From an alpha proteobacterium SCGC AAA536-G10 (GTDB taxonomy: Bacteria; Pseudomonadota; Alphaproteobacteria; Puniceispirillales; Marisalimonadaceae): a DNA stretch of 64,000 bases. Location of the stretch: positions 25,294 through 89,293 of the forward strand of contig ARQU01000005.1 in NCBI GenBank assembly GCA_000384615.1, in the 5' to 3' direction. Below the pieces are notes generated by a model. It was not told the DNA's origin. It made no database searches and was given only the letters and a program-made list of their open reading frames with translations. The position numbers and the translations under genes are program-made. Positions 63,585 to 64,000 of the stretch are shown here, one piece after another; the first letter of the stretch is position 1, and every line of letters starts with the position of its first letter.

Positions 63585-63864
63585 TAATGATCGATTTTAC
63601 CTGTAAATAATCTGTTGATAAAAATAACTTACCAAGTATTAAGTTAATAAATAAAGATAGACTATGCGTTTATTCTTATTTTGACAACATCTGAATAATA
63701 CAAAAAAACAAAATTATAAATTGTTAATAAGTTTAAATTTCTTTATATTCAAACTAGTTATATTTTAATAACTTGTGGATAGTGATTAAATAAATAAGTT
63801 ATCCACAAAATTTACAGACAACTACTACTAATCTTTAATTTTATTTAAACTAGAGTAACTAATT
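63585..63864. other. Putative replication origin (oriC) next to hemE
   Basis: This 280-bp, very A/T-rich gap lies between divergent coaE and hemE, the same setting as the origins of Caulobacter and Rickettsia. It holds a perfect DnaA box TTATCCACA (63799-63807, plus) and an inverted near-perfect box, TGTGGATAG (63774-63782). Together they form perfect 9-bp arms TTGTGGATA/TATCCACAA with 18 nt between. The rest is A/T-rich enough to serve as an unwinding element. I see no further strong DnaA boxes. Confidence 0.72.
63774..63808. promoter_or_regulatory. Inverted pair of DnaA boxes
   Basis: TTATCCACA on the plus strand (63799-63807) matches the DnaA consensus exactly. The facing copy at 63774-63782 differs at one base. 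The pair is the only DnaA-box cluster I found in the gene-free parts of the window. Confidence 0.8.
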
Positions 63865-64000
63865 TTGAGTGATGTACTAAGTGATTTTTTTAAAACGAAG
63901 TATTCTGGAGTACCCATTTGGTTTTTAAGACAAGCAGGCAGACATATTCCAGAATATTTTGACATAAGAAAGAAAGCAAATAATTTTATAGATTTTTGTT
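63865..64000 (+). CDS. hemE: Uroporphyrinogen decarboxylase (5' end only)
   Basis: HemE makes coproporphyrinogen III in heme synthesis. Only the first 45 codons are in the window. They contain the HemE signature [20 protein letters not shown], whose RQAGR arginines bind the substrate. The start seems to be TTG at 63865: the frame is closed by a TAA at 63856-63858, and no ATG or GTG lies in frame. Only weak AGAG precedes it. The position next to a probable origin matches other alphaproteobacteria. Confidence 0.93.
   Translation, partial: MSDVLSDFFKTKYSGVPIWFLRQAGRHIPEYFDIRKKANNFIDFC

Noticed and set aside
1-64000. tRNA, rRNA, CRISPR arrays, insertion sequences, prophage or defence islands
   Set aside because: No cloverleaf-like gene, spaced direct-repeat array, transposase, integrase or known defence protein was seen; the content is core metabolism and information processing.

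Overview
The window is about 64 kb of AT-rich (roughly 30% G+C by eye), gene-dense chromosome from an alphaproteobacterium. The gene order is the classic alphaproteobacterial one: dnaA-rpsT-mutM-ubiE-ubiB-coaBC; fabA-fabB-fabI; rimP-nusA-infB-rbfA-truB-rpsO-pnp; miaB-phoH-ybeY-corC-lnt-metK-trmB; mutS-glnD-murJ-trpS; grpE-dnaK-dnaJ-dapB; rph-rdgB-hemW; hisB-hisH-hisA-hisF-hisE; secB-timA; dnaQ-coaE-hemE. Low G+C, very short spacers and several absences from conserved blocks suggest a streamlined, perhaps marine, lineage. I cannot assign a genus. I see 64 protein genes (two cut by the window edges), no rRNA or tRNA, no CRISPR array, no insertion sequence and no prophage.

Layout. 1-5.3 kb: dnaA (3' end outside), its 480-bp upstream region, rpsT, mutM, then the divergent ubiE-ubiB pair. 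5.2-8.1 kb: an unusual coaBC carrying an N-terminal helix-turn-helix domain, preceded by a dense set of perfect palindromes, then a ThiF/MoeB-type E1 enzyme and a secreted SH3-like protein. 8.1-10.7 kb: fabA-fabB-fabI for unsaturated fatty acid synthesis. 10.7-20 kb: enoyl-CoA hydratase and the transcription/translation block. 20-30.3 kb: metK/lnt/ybeY/phoH/miaB, two acyltransferases that look like an ornithine-lipid pair, rimI and tsaB. 30.4-41.2 kb: polysaccharide deacetylase, Bax-type glucosaminidase, nfuA, trpS, murJ, glnD, mutS. 41.4-50 kb: maeB, a PfkB kinase, a lipoprotein, dapB and the dnaJ/dnaK/grpE heat-shock genes. 50-56.6 kb: rph, rdgB, hemW, an LpoA-like lipoprotein, rsmI, a BON lipoprotein and gshB. 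56.6-61.7 kb: hinT, histidine genes, Smr and TimA proteins. 61.8-64 kb: secB, dnaQ, coaE, a probable replication origin and the start of hemE.

Most genes (45 of 64) lie on the minus strand, running away from the putative origin at the right edge, as expected for genes on the leading strand of one replication arm.

Most interesting: (1) the HTH-CoaBC fusion with two back-to-back 20-bp palindromes, a 15-bp direct repeat and a 17-bp inverted repeat just upstream of its start, which looks like a self-regulating coenzyme A enzyme; (2) an origin-like region next to hemE with a perfect inverted pair of DnaA boxes; (3) dnaK and grpE promoters of heat-shock-sigma type with identical 14-nt spacing and no hrcA/CIRCE; (4) seven convergent gene pairs whose 3' ends all overlap or sit within 9 bp.
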